Positions 1 through 12,540 of a DNA stretch of 64,000 bases are shown here, one piece after another (within the stretch, counting starts at the first letter, position 1; every line of letters starts with the position of its first letter). A model generated the notes under the pieces. That model was not told the origin of the DNA. It saw only the letters and a program-made list of their open reading frames with translations, and searched no databases. A program made the translations under genes and the position numbers. The DNA is from Syngnathus acus (lineage: Eukaryota; Chordata; Actinopteri; Syngnathiformes; Syngnathidae), in NCBI RefSeq assembly GCF_901709675.1, contig NC_051088.1, forward strand, positions 23,254,193-23,318,192. The letters run 5' to 3'.

Positions 1-1
1 C

Positions 2-1054
2 GGTGATATCAACCCAGAAGGGAAATCTGTTATCATGTATCAATGTCACGACCAGGGAGGCAACCAGGTACACAACTCAATGTACTCTACACTGTCGCCG
101 TACCTCCAAGTTGGACTTCATTAATCGACAACAAACCAATTATCAAATGAATGGTCTCGTATTTTAATTGTCGAGTAATTGTTTATAAAAAAAAAATTTT
201 TGTGGAGGTTCATCCAAATCTTCTGATTTCAGATACTCAAAAAGAATAATTCTCTATTTTATGTAATCTTTCATGAAAGCAGACTGATTTATCTTTTGTA
301 TTTAATCAAAATAAGGAATTTGCAAACATCTGCTTTTACTTTGGAAAATAATGGCTATCAAACGTCTGTGTGTAATATTGCCAAACTGTTTAGTTCTTGT
401 TTTAATCACTAAATAATACCAAATAAACAAAAATAACTGGTAAATAAAAAGTAATCTGGGGGAAAAAATTAACACACGTTAATGAAATTTGTTTTTATTT
501 GATTTAACAATCGATAAAAAAAAAAAAAAAAAACTTTTTAAACACTCCATCAATTGTAATAATTATTTTACTCATTTTAATTATTTGAATAATTTTACCC
601 CCATGGGGCAACATTTAAGCCAGGAGGTATTTGTACTTTGTCACTTGTCACCCGTCGGGGCCAGCAATGTAATGGAGGCCGCTTCTGTGATCTTTCCCAG
701 TACTTTGAATATACGGCCAACAAGGAGCTGCGCCATAACATCCGGCACGAGTTGTGTCTTCAGGTGTCGCTTAATCCAGAGGCGGTGAAGATCCAGAAAT
801 GTACCCTGAAAAGAGGGGCCTCTAAGTCGTCGTCAAACCAGGAGTGGATCTTCACACCGGTCTGTTTGCCTCCATGTGTTTGAGCTTAGCGACCCGGTGC
901 GATACAGTCTGACGATACTTTTCCTTTCCTACCACTTCAGGAGAACCTCCTGAAGAATACCATCAGTGGGAAATGCTTACAGGCGAATGAAAAGGTGGTT
1001 GTGATGGACAAGTGTAATGCTTGGAACGACAACCAGCGCTGGAGCTTCAGCTGA
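2..1054 (+). CDS. Polypeptide N-acetylgalactosaminyltransferase, C-terminal lectin part (5' end outside window)
   Basis: Three coding exons are visible: 2-67, 701-859 and 941-1054, with the stop TGA at 1052-1054. All junctions are phase 0 with GT-AG introns. The translation carries the signatures of the C-terminal ricin B-type lectin domain of GalNAc-transferases: MYQCHDQGGNQ at the first exon end, then YFEYTANKELRHNI, and a final NQRWSFS. These Golgi type II membrane enzymes start mucin-type O-glycosylation by moving GalNAc from UDP-GalNAc to Ser/Thr; the lectin domain binds existing GalNAc and guides site choice. The catalytic domain lies to the left of the window. An AATAAA signal is at 1276-1281. 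The family is clear, but the paralogue (3, 6, 12 or another) is not, so no symbol is given. Confidence 0.82.
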
Positions 1055-1911
1055 CATCCTTCAAACAGCCCAACCGGACTCATGAGGTTTTGGCACCAGA
1101 CTCGCATCGATGCACTTGGATTGGCTGCTTTAAAGATAATACCGGGTGCAAAGTCGGCTTTGGGTGCCTCAAAGGTGGTCATCAGAGTCAAGGCTGGTTT
1201 TTTTTTTCACTATGGACTTCCTTTGGTGGTGGTGGCTGTGATGATGGAAGTACAATAAGTTAAGCAAAATACTGTAATAAATGGACAAGCTAGTAAGACT
1301 TTGGCCAGACACTATCTTGTTAGTGGTTTGATTTTAACATAGAGATAGAAAACATTCTGTTTTCCATTTTACAGCATGAGAAGGAAGGAAGTGGAATTGA
1401 GCAGCTTTCTCGCAGTGTTATTGTTTGGGCAGAAATGTCTCAGAACAGATATTAGCATGTTCAAGAAAGTCCCATTTCATTTAAGACTTTTGTAAGGGCC
1501 ACAAGGTGTTCATATTTTGGATATTCTATTTTAAATATGTATAAAAAAAATTTTTACAGCATTGTCTATCAAAATTGTTACGCAATGTGTCGTTTTTAAT
1601 TCAGATTGATGATGAAGGCCTTTATTTGAAAAATCATATAACCGTTGGAGAAGTGGTTTAATGATATGATATAATAATAGTTAGAAAATAAGATTTGTGT
1701 TCGACAATGACAAAAATCATTACCTCCAATTTCATGAGGCAACATGCAGCAATACATGGCGTGTCAAAATAGAGAATCGACAAATGTCAGATTCCTGTTT
1801 GCTTGCTGTTTGTCTCGTTGACCTATTACTAAACTACAACTGTCAAAGGACCGGCACTCTGCTAAATGTTTGCTCAGCAATTGTATAGAGCAAGAAACAT
1901 TCCTGACAATT

Positions 1912-2490
1912 GTGTCAAGTGGAGGTGTTGCAAAACCAGATCTGCCACAACGTGTATTTCCATCCTGCTTGACGAGTGCAAGCAACAGCAGTGCCACGTC
2001 TCGTCCCGAGTTTTGCTATGTGTCTAGGTTGCCATGGTTTCTGTTCGCCTCGCCCCTCCCCTCCTGTGTCACCTCAATCAATGTAACCGAGGTCACCTGC
2101 CTCGTGTTTCGTTTTTTTTGTATTTAAGTCCTGTCTGCCCCTTACTCCCCGTCGGATCATTGCGTTGTTATGTCTTGATTTTGCCATGTCCTGTTGTTTT
2201 CTTGTCTCACGTTCCGGTCAGTCTAGTTATTGTTTTGTTAAGTCATGTCAGTTTGCCGGGTCTGTTAATTCACGTCTCGTCCCCAGTCGTGTTACTATGT
2301 GTCTCTGTTGTCTTGATGTCTTTTTGGTTCCTGTTGTTCTTCATGTCTTTTTTGTTTCACGTCTTTGTCGGTCAGTCCAGTTGTTGGTTTTGTTGGTAAG
2401 TTATGTCAGTTCGCCGAGTCTGTCTTTGAGTTCTTCAATAAACCCTGGTCCAAGCCGCATTTGGTCGCCCTGCTCCATTGCGATCCATGA
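1912..2490 (+). repeat. Probable solo-LTR-like repeat
   Basis: A T-rich stretch without coding potential starts with TGTCA and ends with TGACA near 2490. Just inside its right end is TTCAATAAACCCTGG, which resembles the polyadenylation region of fish retroelement LTRs. Phrases such as GTTATGTCAGTT/GTCATGTCAGTT recur inside. No target-site duplication or internal retroelement genes were found, so a solo LTR is an inference from the ends and the composition. Confidence 0.4.
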
Positions 2491-2523
2491 CAAGCAGCTT
2501 TGATGAACACTCACACAAATGGA

Positions 2524-2620
2524 GCTAAGCGCTGTTAATTTATTTCAATACATGGAATGTCAAACGTATGTAGCCAAGCATTGTTAATTTATTTCAATAC
2601 ATGGAATGTCAAACGTATGT
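2524..2620. repeat. Tandem duplication, 2 x ~48 bp
   Basis: The segment 2524-2572 is repeated almost exactly at 2573-2620; both copies contain TGTTAATTTATTTCAATACA. It lies between the galnt 3' end and g6pd. Confidence 0.85.
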
Positions 2621-3263
2621 TTTACATGGCGCCGTCTGTAAGTAAAAATTGTAGTTTTGCCACACGGACACGGTAGTTAATTTTTTTACTTGGCCCCAGA
2701 TCCTCAAACATACATGTAAAACATTTCAAAAAAAGCACAAAATATGTTAAGTTTTTGAGGGGAATAAATGAAATGAATTTTTAACTATCATGAATTTTAC
2801 AACTGGCGTGAACCTAAAATGAATCCTATCATATTGTGTTATCCTTAAAGATCACATTGTAAAAATGGTTGAATAATTGTTTATATGGGAAGGGTGAAGA
2901 GAATCATTGAGGAAATTGTATTTTGCCATAATTGGAATATTGTGGCTTGCTGGGTGAGGCCTGGATCTGAGGTCTACCACAATATTACGTAATAATAGGA
3001 GTCAGATTAGTGAAATAATTATATTGTATGTCATCAGAATTATAGTGAACCAAAGTGAATCTTATTTAATCGTAATTGAAGCGACCACCACATCAATACA
3101 TTTCTGAATTGTATTGGGAGGCTTGTAGTCCCCCTTTTTGCCAGTAGATGGCGGCATAAGCTGTTTCCTTTTTTTTTTTTTTTGTGCAAGGCGACGATGA
3201 CTTTTCACTCTGCTCCTTTGCGTGCCTGTGTGTGTGTCATGTCTCCACAGAGGCTGAGAGCTG

Positions 3264-6200
3264 ATGGACGTGAAAACGAAGGAAAAGAAGAACGCGGAGC
3301 CGTTAAGCCGCTCGGAGGTTTTCAGCCAGCTCCGGAGAGAACTCCATGGACACCTTCAATCCGATCATTCCAACATCTTTATCATCCTGGGCGCCTCGGT
3401 CAGTGCCATTTTTTCTTAACCCATTTAATCTTATTTCAATAATATTATTTATTCACAGAAGGGCAAACCCTTCACCCAACAATGCAAAAAGAGGACTTGT
3501 ATCTTTTAGATCGCCTTTGTCCTACAAAGTTGGAAAAAGTGGCGTGTTAGTATGAATGCTCGTGTATTTACTTGCAAATGGAATGTGGTCAAAGTCTGCA
3601 AGTCTGCTCCCCCCCTCCCCCCAGTCTGCTCCCCCCTCCCTCTCACTTTTTCTCACTCAGCTGCCCTTTGGACCTCTCATTCATACCTACTCAACAACTA
3701 TTTTCATTTTGAATCAGATTTACTGTCATTGCAGCTCAGTCTCCAACTTTACTCATGTCAACTGAAAGCAAGGTGGCAGTAATAACCAATCTATTTGATT
3801 CCATAGGGAGATCTTGCTAAGAAGAAGATCTACTCAACCTTATGGTGAGCCTGATGAGAGAGAAAAAAAATTCAAGTTTGATTTGTTGGACTCAAGTGTG
3901 TTCTCTTAGGTGGTTGTTCCGTGATGGCCTGCTTCCAGAAGACACGTACTTTGTGGGTTTCGCAAGATCTAACTTAACAGTGGAGGACATCAAGATAGCG
4001 TGCCTGCCTTACATGAAGGTAGCCTTTGTTGTTTTTTTATTTCTAAAACTTGCCCTAGCATGCCACCAGTATGATAAGAAGCCCCCGAATGAAGCAAGCA
4101 GTCATTCCGGACGTTCCTGTCCTCAGGTGACTGATGGCGAGGGTGAGCGCCTCTCCACCTTCTTCAGCAGGAACTCGTACCTGAGCGGTCGCTATGACGA
4201 CGCCGTTTCCTTTCGCAAGCTCGACGCTCATGTGTCCTCTCTGCCCGGCGGAGCTGAGGCTAACCGGCTCTTCTACTTGGCGCTGCCTCCCACCGTCTAC
4301 CACCATGTCTGCACAAACATCAGCGCCCATTGCATGAGCACCAAGTCAGTATACACACGCATACATGATCGATGTGTTCCTGGCACGTCAGCGAGGACAC
4401 GCTGACAAATTAGAATGAATGGCCAAAATCAATGATCCACCTCATCACCAGCATGCATGTTCCCAGCAGAGGTTGGAACCGTCTCATCGTTGAGAAGCCT
4501 TTCGGACGGGACCTGCAGAGTTCCCAGGACCTGTCGGCACACATGGCCTCGCTCTTTGCAGAGGAGCAGATCTACCGCATTGACCACTACCTGGGCAAAG
4601 AGATGGTCCAGAACCTCATGGTCCTCAGGTAAGCATGAAGGCAACTTGTCCTCCGCCATGTCTGAACATGGCAAGGAGAAAGGCCTGCAGAGGTTAACAC
4701 CGATGTGTTCAATTTTATTTCTTGCAGGTTTGGCAATCGCATTTTTGGACCGATTTGGAACAGGAACAGCGTGTCGTGTGTGGTGCTAACCTTCAAAGAA
4801 CCTTTCGGGACGTATGGACGAGGAGGATACTTTGATAACTTTGGCATCATTCGGTGAGCGAGCCGTGCTGGAGAGAAGGTTACGAATTTGACAAGTGTGG
4901 GTTTTTTTCAAATTTCTTTTTCTTTTTTATATGAACGTAGAGACGTGATGCAAAATCATCTCCTCCAGATGCTCTGCTTGGCTGCCATGGAGAAGCCCAC
5001 CTCCACCGGGCCAGATGACGTCAGGAATGAGAAGGTAACAGTGGGGACGGCGCAATATCAAATCAAAACAAAATCGCAACAGAGGAATTCATTTTAACAG
5101 TCATGCTAAGCAAAAAAAAAAAAAAAAAACGGTTCTTTCTTCACACTCATGAACTTGTTCTTCTCAAGGTGAAGGTGTTAAAGTGCATCACTCCCGTGGA
5201 TGCGTCCCAGGTGGTGCTCGGCCAGTATGTGGGGGACCCCGAGGGTGACGATCTTGCCAAGTTGGGTTACCTTGACGACCCCAGCGTCCCCGAAGGCTCC
5301 CGCACGCCCACCTTTGCCACCGCCGTGCTTTACGTGAACAACGAAAGATGGGACGGTAAAGAGGAGACACGCCATTGCTTCCACCACTTCTAAATTTTTC
5401 TTTTACGTTTGTTGCATGGATGGTGACCACCATCAATCATTTATTTTTATAAATTACATTAAACCCCCCCCCTTTTTTTTTTTTTGCATGATACAGTTTT
5501 TGACTGCTGCGACTAATACTCCAGAGCGACAAATACTCCAGAGCAACAAATAGTCTGAAAAATCCAGTAATTAGTTTTAATTACTAAATTTGAACTCTAA
5601 GCCTTAAAAATGACTTTAATGAAAAATCTCAAGTAAATAACAATATTGCGTTTGTCAATATTTGAGTTGTTTCTCTTTTGCTCCCTCTCAGGTGTGCCTT
5701 TCATCCTGCGCTGCGGTAAAGCTCTGAACGAGCGCAAGGCGGAGCTGCGGCTGCAGTTCACCGACGTGCCGGGCGACATTTTCGCAAATGAATGTCAGCG
5801 GAACGAGCTGGTGGTACGCGTGCAGCCTGACGAAGCCATCTACCTGAAGATGACCACCAAGAGGCCCGGGGGTCACTTCAGCCCAGAGGAGACCGAGCTG
5901 GACCTCACCTACAAGAGCAGATACAAGGTAACCTCCATTTTTTTATTTTTTTTATTTGATTTGATGGCAGCACGGTGGACGAGCGGTTAACACATCTGCC
6001 TCACGGCTTTGAGGTTCCAATCTGGGCTGTGAACTTCCTGTGTGGAGTTGGCATCACCTTCTCCTTATGCCCCGCCCACATTCCTAAATCCCTACGTTAG
6101 CATGCATTCATTCACAAACAAAAAATTAGAACCAAGCACGTCCAAAGAAACATCTCCCGTCTGGTCCCGGCAGAACGTGAAGCTTCCGGACGCGTACGAG

Positions 6201-6789
6201 AGGCTCCTGCTGGACGTGATCTGCGGAAATCAGATGCATTTCGTGCGAAGGTTTCCGTCACATGCATCACAGCGCTTTGCATGTTCCTGAAATGTTGTGC
6301 GCTCACTTTCTTTTCTTCCACTTTTTTTCTCCTTAGCGATGAGTTACGGGAAGCCTGGCGAATTTTTACCCCGCTCCTCCACCAAATTGAAGAGACGAAG
6401 ACACGTCCCTTACCTTACAAATACGGGAGGTGAGTCATTTTGTTTTCTTGTGTTCCAAATATGATGCATCGGCATTTTCCTCAAAAATAATTTCACTTCT
6501 GAATTTTCATGTGCTGTAAAGTGCAGCCAGAATCTCTACTAACCAATTTTCTACTTTCTTTTTAATTGACCGTGAAACGGATTCTTTCTGTTAATTTCCT
6601 ATGGGAAAACTGTTTCACTATTGGAACACTTTTGGATTGTTTGTGATGTTCCGCAAATAATCATCCCACTATGATTCTCGTTTGTTCTTTTTTTTGCTCA
6701 GTCGCGGCCCAAGCGAAGCAGACGAGCTGGTGAGGAGGGCTGGATTCCGCTACGAAGGGAAATACAAGTGGGTGCAACCCCACTTGTGA
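3264..6789 (+). CDS. g6pd: Glucose-6-phosphate 1-dehydrogenase
   Basis: G6PD catalyses the NADP-dependent oxidation of glucose-6-phosphate to 6-phosphogluconolactone, the first and NADPH-producing step of the cytosolic pentose phosphate pathway. Twelve coding exons join in frame to 519 aa (human about 515): 3264-3398, 3807-3844, 3910-4018, 4127-4344, 4470-4628, 4728-4853, 4941-5034, 5169-5355, 5692-5927, 6174-6250, 6337-6429, 6702-6789. The NADP fingerprint GASGDLA spans the first junction. RIDHYLGKE is the substrate-binding and catalytic motif. EKPFG and GVPF..RCGKAL are also present. The start was chosen because the frame opens at ATG 3264 after an acceptor-like site. AATAAA is at 6826-6831. 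A tRNA-like SINE fragment lies in the intron at 5928-6173. Nothing in the coding sequence looks broken. The absence of an ER signal argues against the H6PD paralogue. Confidence 0.97.
5966..6062 (+). repeat. tRNA-like SINE fragment in a g6pd intron
   Basis: GCACGGTGGACGAGCGGTTAACAC followed by GAGGTTCCAATCTGG and TGTGTGGAGTTGGCAT matches the common fish repeat with A-box- and B-box-like segments. Related copies lie near 46395-46500 (reverse) and 51085-51185. Confidence 0.55.
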
Positions 6790-7529
6790 GGCACATCATG
6801 CGCCACTATTGACACATTTAGAAACAATAAAGGTCAATGAGAATGTCACTTCTATGTCACATTGTTGTCCATTGTGTTCTGCATTTACCTCACTGCACAG
6901 GAAACATCTCATTCAGTTCCAATGGGGAGAAAAATTCATTTCCTGCACGACCTCGTTCAAAGTTCAGTTCATAAATTTTAAAAATTAACTTGCTCGGTTC
7001 ATAGTTCATCATTGAAATTTTATGAACTAAGTTCATCGTTCCAAAAATAAAAAGTTCATAGTTCTTTTCTTCCCACAATCAAAAAAATCCTAGTTTTAAA
7101 CGCTACCCCTAATTTGAAACCCTACTCAACAGCAGAGGGCGCTATAAAATAGAATAAACTTGCCAAATAGCTTTCAGGTTCCCTGCCTCTCAAATGAGGA
7201 TAAACACGCTGGGTATATATAAAAATAAATAGTTTATTGAATTCACTGTGGTGGATAAAAATAGCATTTGGCGAACCGCTTCTCGAAAGACTTCCTTTCT
7301 TCTTTTGCCGCCATGGTTCTTCACACGAGCTCTGGATGTGCGGTCGCTGCGTCTTCAATGCCCCTTGCGTAAAGTCGCACCAGCTGCCCGTGAATCCTGA
7401 TGGACCGACAAGAACATGCTGAATCAATCCTGACAGCAGACCGAACAAGTGTGACTTATTGTAATTTTTTTTTTTTTTTTGTGTCAACTAAAAGTGCAAC
7501 AAGAGCTCGTCACGAGCTTGACGAAGACG
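6790..7529. other. Convergent intergenic region g6pd / cerk
   Basis: g6pd (+) and cerk (-) end tail to tail here. The g6pd polyadenylation signal is at 6826-6831. A reverse-strand AATAAA (plus-strand TTTATT, 7233-7238) could serve cerk. The stretch 6950-7070 is rich in imperfect GTTCAT/ATGAAC motifs and is probably decayed transposon sequence. No gene is seen. Confidence 0.5.
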
Positions 7530-10500
7530 TCACCTGCAGAGGATGTCAGTGAAGGGCAGAATCTCCCCGTCACAGTTCCACACGGACGTCGTGGGAGCGC
7601 TGCTGCAGCACACTCCGCAGAGGACGCCGCACGTCGCTTTGGTGGGTTGTGCGGGTTTGGTGGTCAGGTGCTGCTGAGATCCGTTCCTGCTCAGGTCCTC
7701 CTTGTATGCTCGCTTCTCTTCCTCCTCTTCTTCTTCTTCATCTAGACTGGGTTCTCCCACCTTCTTGTACGCGTCCTCTTCTTCGCCAGAGGATACAGAG
7801 AAGCGAATTGCCTTCACTCGGTGGACCTCCACAAACGGGAGATCAAACTAAGCACAATGAGGTAAATAAGAAAATCAGCAATCACATTCACTGTTAAATA
7901 TGTAGAATTTAATTTGAATGTTATGCTTTTCACAAAAGTCAAACCGGTTTCTTTCCCTTTCACTTATAGGAAAAGCGGATGACATTATTCAAAACAAGTT
8001 TGCTTATTTTCCTCCCTGTGGGGAATTCACATAACACATAATGATAATTTTTTTTAAAAAATGTAAAAAAGAAAGAGAAAAAGAAATAAAAAAATTAAGT
8101 GATTTCGGCAACCTCTGTAAAATATTGACAATTACGGGCATAAATCAGCATATCTCAAGTATTACTGTAAGTCTACAAAATAATTCAAATAAGCACCCTT
8201 TCAAAAACGACAAAAACAAATGAAAAATAATTTTCAACGAATGGATATGAGGACTACTTGCTGGTATTACCTGGTCCTGTGAGCTGGTGTGCCTGTAGAG
8301 GTACTTGAGGAAGCCCAGCGGGTGCGAGTCCCAAACCAGGATGAGGTCGCCCGTTCCGTCGGCCAGGTGAGCCGAGGGCGAGAGGCCCAGAGGGCTTTTG
8401 GGACACGAGCACGACATGCAAGTCAGAGACACGCAGCGGAAGCGGCCCTCCACCCTCACCCAGTCACCTGAAGCGGAGGCACACATACAAAAATATTCAT
8501 ACAAATATTCATACGGAAATCTTCCTATTATTCCTTTGGTTGTAGGTGGGAAAAATAGGCATTTACGATTCAATGCTGTTGTGTGAATGTTTGCATGTGT
8601 GTGCATGAGAAAGTGTGTTACCCTCTGAGTCACTGCTGCTCTTGCTAAGGTAGGAGCTGCAGAGTGAGCTTGAATCTGCAGATTGGGGGAAAAACCTATC
8701 CCTGCTCCTGGAACACACATCGCACCTACACACACGCAGACAAAAACATACAAAGACAAACATGCAAAACGACAGACATGTGAGTAGGCACATATCAGGA
8801 AACATTTGCAATTCCTAATTGGTGACCCTGAAAGGCAGTGTGTCTTGTCCCTCGGGCTGGAAAGCATGGGGTCCGCCGGCAGGAAGTGAACCACGCCCTT
8901 GTAGCTTCTGTTGCTCAGGTACACCATAGCGCCTGCGCCGACGACACACGATGAGGTCATTCCAAAGCCTTCACGTACTTTTTTTGTTTGCCACTCTGCG
9001 CTCTTACCGGCGTAATCGTATCTGAGCGGTCCCATCCAGCGGTTTTTTTCGCTCTGGGCCAGCACGTCGCCGTAGAAGCCGTAACCCAGCAGGGACACGG
9101 AGTAGCGCACTAGAGTGTTGGAATGATGCACTGAACACACGTCCAAAGGCTGAGAGTCGCCTGTAAACACAACAAAACCGTCACTCTTTAGCCCTTTCGT
9201 ACCAAAATTTATAACTTGTATTCATTCATTCATTCATTTATTTATTTTTTATTCATTTATTTAATTTAATTTAATTTAATTTAATTATTCTCTTTACCAA
9301 TGATGATGTGCAAAGCTGAAGTGACAATATAATTTAATTTAATTTAATTTAATTTCATTTATTCTCTTTACCAATGATGATGTGCAAAGCTGAAGTGACA
9401 ATATCATTTATTAAATTAAATTAAATTATTCTCTTTACCAATGATGATGTGCAAAGCTGAAGTGACGGGGTCGATGACCCCCACAGTGGCGTAGCACACA
9501 CAGTCCGTGGAGCCTAATGAGAAGGAAAAAAGAAACAAAAAAAACAATGAAGACACTATACTAACACAACCGGTGTCGTTTTTTTTGTTTGGCGCCGACC
9601 TGCCGGGATGATGCCGATATGGAGCGGACACACTTGTAACACAGCAAACGGCTCGTTCTCGCACAGGCCCGCCTCTTGCTGGGTGCGACCAATCACGCCG
9701 TGGAGCACCTCACTGAACATGCCGTCGCCCCCGACGCACACCACGCTGTGGCACGCACAAATGTAAATAAAGGCAAGTCACACACACATATATGCACTTA
9801 CCCGTCAAAGCCTGTGAGATCTTTTTTCAGGAGGTGGTCTCGAGCCTGATTGGCTCGCTCTGTTACTAAACGGAAAAATAAAGAATGGCATCAGAATATA
9901 AATTATATGAGGACAATGGTCAAAATTGGATGGAAACGATTAGGTGTGATCTCCTACCGATAACGTGAGAGCTGATTCCAGCCAGCTCAAAGAGAGGAGC
10001 AACCAGAGAGTCGAAGATTTGCTTTCCTTTCTTCTTCCCTCCAAATGGATTGATAAAAACCAATAATCTGCTTGGACGCAAAGGACCTGAAAGAGGATGG
10101 CTATTTCATTTTCAAGCACACACGCCGTATTGGTTTGAGGCGACTGCTTACAATGAGTTTTGAGAGCCGCTCTCAGATGATTGGTCCACTGGTCTCTCAG
10201 GACCCGACTCGGACAGGTAAACTGGGTGTGGCCCAGTCGCCATAGCAACCCCCGGGAGCTACCGCTGCTCACACGCTTCACGTAGAACACTGATGTGAAG
10301 GGAAATGAAATTAACCAGGAGAATTGCTTAATCATGGCAGATGGTATGATTATGTGATTTCAAATCGATGGAAAAATAGAGAGAACCCACCAGTAAAGTC
10401 TTTGTCGGAGTCCTCTGCAGACTTGCAGGGCAGGACGCTAACTCGCCCCTCCTCCACGCCGACGACATCAGCCACCGACACCGAAACTGAAAACCAAGCA

Positions 10501-11490
10501 AGCGGCGTTAGGAAACACGAGAAAGTCAACAATCTGCTGTTTTCCATTCAAGGCGTTTGATTGACAACACTTTTGCTTACCAAGAATAATCAAAAGTGAT
10601 TCTGTGGTCACAATTTTTTTAGGATCTAAAAAGGAATACTTATGAAAAGTCCACACACCCCTTTTCGAATGTAGTAAAAAAAAAACGGATTATGACTAAA
10701 TAAAAGAAAGTTTGCTTTGTACCAAAAATAAATCATTTGAATTAACCAATCACTTTCAAACTCCTGGCGCCAGACAACACTCAGGTTGCTCTAGTAGGCT
10801 TTCCCTTACATTTTTTTCTTTTCCTTACATAAAAGTTTCAGGAAGCACGCGCTATTTGGACGGTGTTGAGAGCAAGTTGGGTACTCCCATTGCAATCTAC
10901 ACCTGACACCTCAGTTACAGTCGATCATCTGTCACACTTGGGCTCGTTGATGCTGTTGAACCGGTTGTGCGTGTTTTGCCGCTCTTCCTTCAAGTGCTTA
11001 TAGTTGACAACCTTAAACCACTCTCCAAGTCATTACAAATAACACGAGATTTCCACCACATGTCGTGGTTAACAACTGCCAAATGGAAAAAAAAAAAGTG
11101 CATGGAAGCAGATGCACAGGGGTTTTGATTCCCGGTTTATTTTGACTAGTTGTGGCAAAAGCATTCTGTATAATGCTTGGGATTTTTTTTTTTTTTACTA
11201 TAAATAGAAAAATTCCAAATCACCCACTTCCAAAACTCATCTTCCCGCAGTTTTCTACAAACAAAAGTGAGAACAAGATTTTATTTTTTTTTTTAATGAG
11301 CTCGTTTGTTATAGACGACTTTAGAAAACGAACTGGGGAGTTTTGTGTTTGTGAATGCGAGGGATGAGTGAAAGTGCAACGTACTTGTTTTGTGATGACG
11401 GTTCTTGTGATCAATTCGGGTCCACTTGAAAGTCCAGCCGGTGAGGGAGGCTCGGTAGCGCCTGTTGGCGAGCCACAAGCTCGACTCCAT
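7530..11490 (-). CDS. cerk: Ceramide kinase
   Basis: CERK phosphorylates ceramide to ceramide-1-phosphate. Twelve exons join in phase to 543 aa (human about 537): 11385-11490, 10391-10486, 10152-10289, 9958-10086, 9802-9865, 9600-9745, 9439-9513, 9008-9160, 8827-8932, 8622-8725, 8271-8467, 7530-7847. Order in the protein: an N-terminal PH-like part (MESSLWLANRRYRA), the diacylglycerol-kinase-type catalytic domain with LLVFINPFGGK and CVGGDGMFSEVLHG (ATP-binding glycines), then GIIPAGSTDCVCY, and the CERK-type Cys motif CDVCSRS near the middle. The last exon has FVEVHRVKAIRF, an acidic run of eight Glu, and WNCDGEIL. It ends in DILCR-stop, where mammalian CERK continues into a short further tail. 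The ATG at 11490 is the first Met in a frame that joins exon 2 in phase. The exon at 9439-9513 has two partial copies in the adjacent intron. Confidence 0.93.
9287..9465 (-). repeat. Triplicated cerk exon-intron boundary
   Basis: A segment of about 39 bp containing CTCTTTACCAATGATGATG occurs at 9287-9326, 9361-9400 and 9428-9465. The last copy is the true 3' end of the exon 9439-9513 plus its 5' splice site. The two others lie in the downstream intron and repeat the exon end and donor. AATTT pentamer runs separate the copies. Confidence 0.9.
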
Positions 11491-12540
11491 CCGGACGCCA
11501 CACTTGGCCCACTTGCAGCTTTGCCACCTTCTTCACTGACAAGTTGCGAGCAGGAGCCGCAATGTGCACATGCTGGACCAATGAGTGGGGGCGGTGCTGC
11601 AGTGTTGGCTCGTGAGTGAACGATGGGTTCAAAAGAACGAATCTTTTCAATGAACGAGAGTGAACGAATCACTTCCTAAAGTGATTTGTTCTGTTTTTCA
11701 GTTCATATGACTTCAACCAGTAGGTGTCGGTAATGCCCATTGAAGCTGGTGCAACCTCGCCGTAAAACAAAACGAAGAAGAAAATGACGTCACTTCCTGT
11801 TTACGAACGAGTCGTGAATTGCATTTCCCGTTCACCAACGAACGAATCAGTGAGTGAGTGATTCGCATTTCCAGTTCATCGCGAGAACGTGAGGGAACGA
11901 ATGCTGACTTTCCCGTTTGCGAACGAGTCAATGGGTCAACTGCCTTCCTTCCCGTGCATCAACGGATCAGTCAGTGAACGTGTTGCGTCTCCCTCCTGGC
12001 GTGAACTATGTAAACCAGAATGTCGATTTACGATTTGCCAAGGAAAGAAAGAACCACTCACTGAAACACCACTCTTCTTTTTTTGCGCGTTTTCTCCAAG
12101 CTAACGGCTAACTTTATTGCATGAAGCGATGCGCCGTTATGAAACAACGGGGAGATTATGCTTCTCTTTGGGTAATCTTGATTTTATAACACATAGTAGT
12201 TTTTAAATAACGTGTATGCATATATACGCCTAAATATTGTTTCCAATATATCTACTGCAATTTCACATTGGATTGCTGGTTTGAAATTTAATTTTAATTT
12301 TATTATTTTTAAATAAACATTTATGTTAAAACATGTCTGGTGTTTTATTCCTTGTTTTTATTTTTTGGGGCATGAAAACAAAAATCTGACATTTGGTTAA
12401 CTGCTTTATATGACAATATGTGTAGGTACACCTCATTGACACTTCAATAGGTACACTACACGAGGTAAAAAAAAAAAAAAGAATAAATAAATAAAGGGTT
12501 ATTTGCACAATAAAAGCACACTTTGGTATTTTTTCACACC

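Larger units (their letters stand above)
1055..3263. other. Intergenic region galnt to g6pd
   Basis: Contains the galnt 3' UTR and polyadenylation signal, the LTR-like repeat and a 48-bp tandem duplication. A T-rich tract ends near 3183. A splice-acceptor-like CTCCACAG at 3243-3250 lies 13 bp before the g6pd ATG, suggesting an upstream non-coding exon that I could not place. Confidence 0.5.

Noticed and set aside
2034-2503. Hydrophobic open frames of 112-121 aa
   Set aside because: They lie in the T-rich LTR-like repeat; the hydrophobicity follows from T-rich codons.
5966-6062. tRNA gene
   Set aside because: Box-like motifs are present but no cloverleaf can be formed; it fits a SINE head.
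8145-9170. 341-aa reverse-strand open frame
   Set aside because: It runs through several cerk exons and introns in one frame; the splice signals and conserved CERK sequence show that only parts of it are exon.
11411-11650. Alternative 79-80 aa frames over cerk exon 1
   Set aside because: The frame starting at 11490 matches the CERK N-terminus and joins exon 2 in phase; the others do not.
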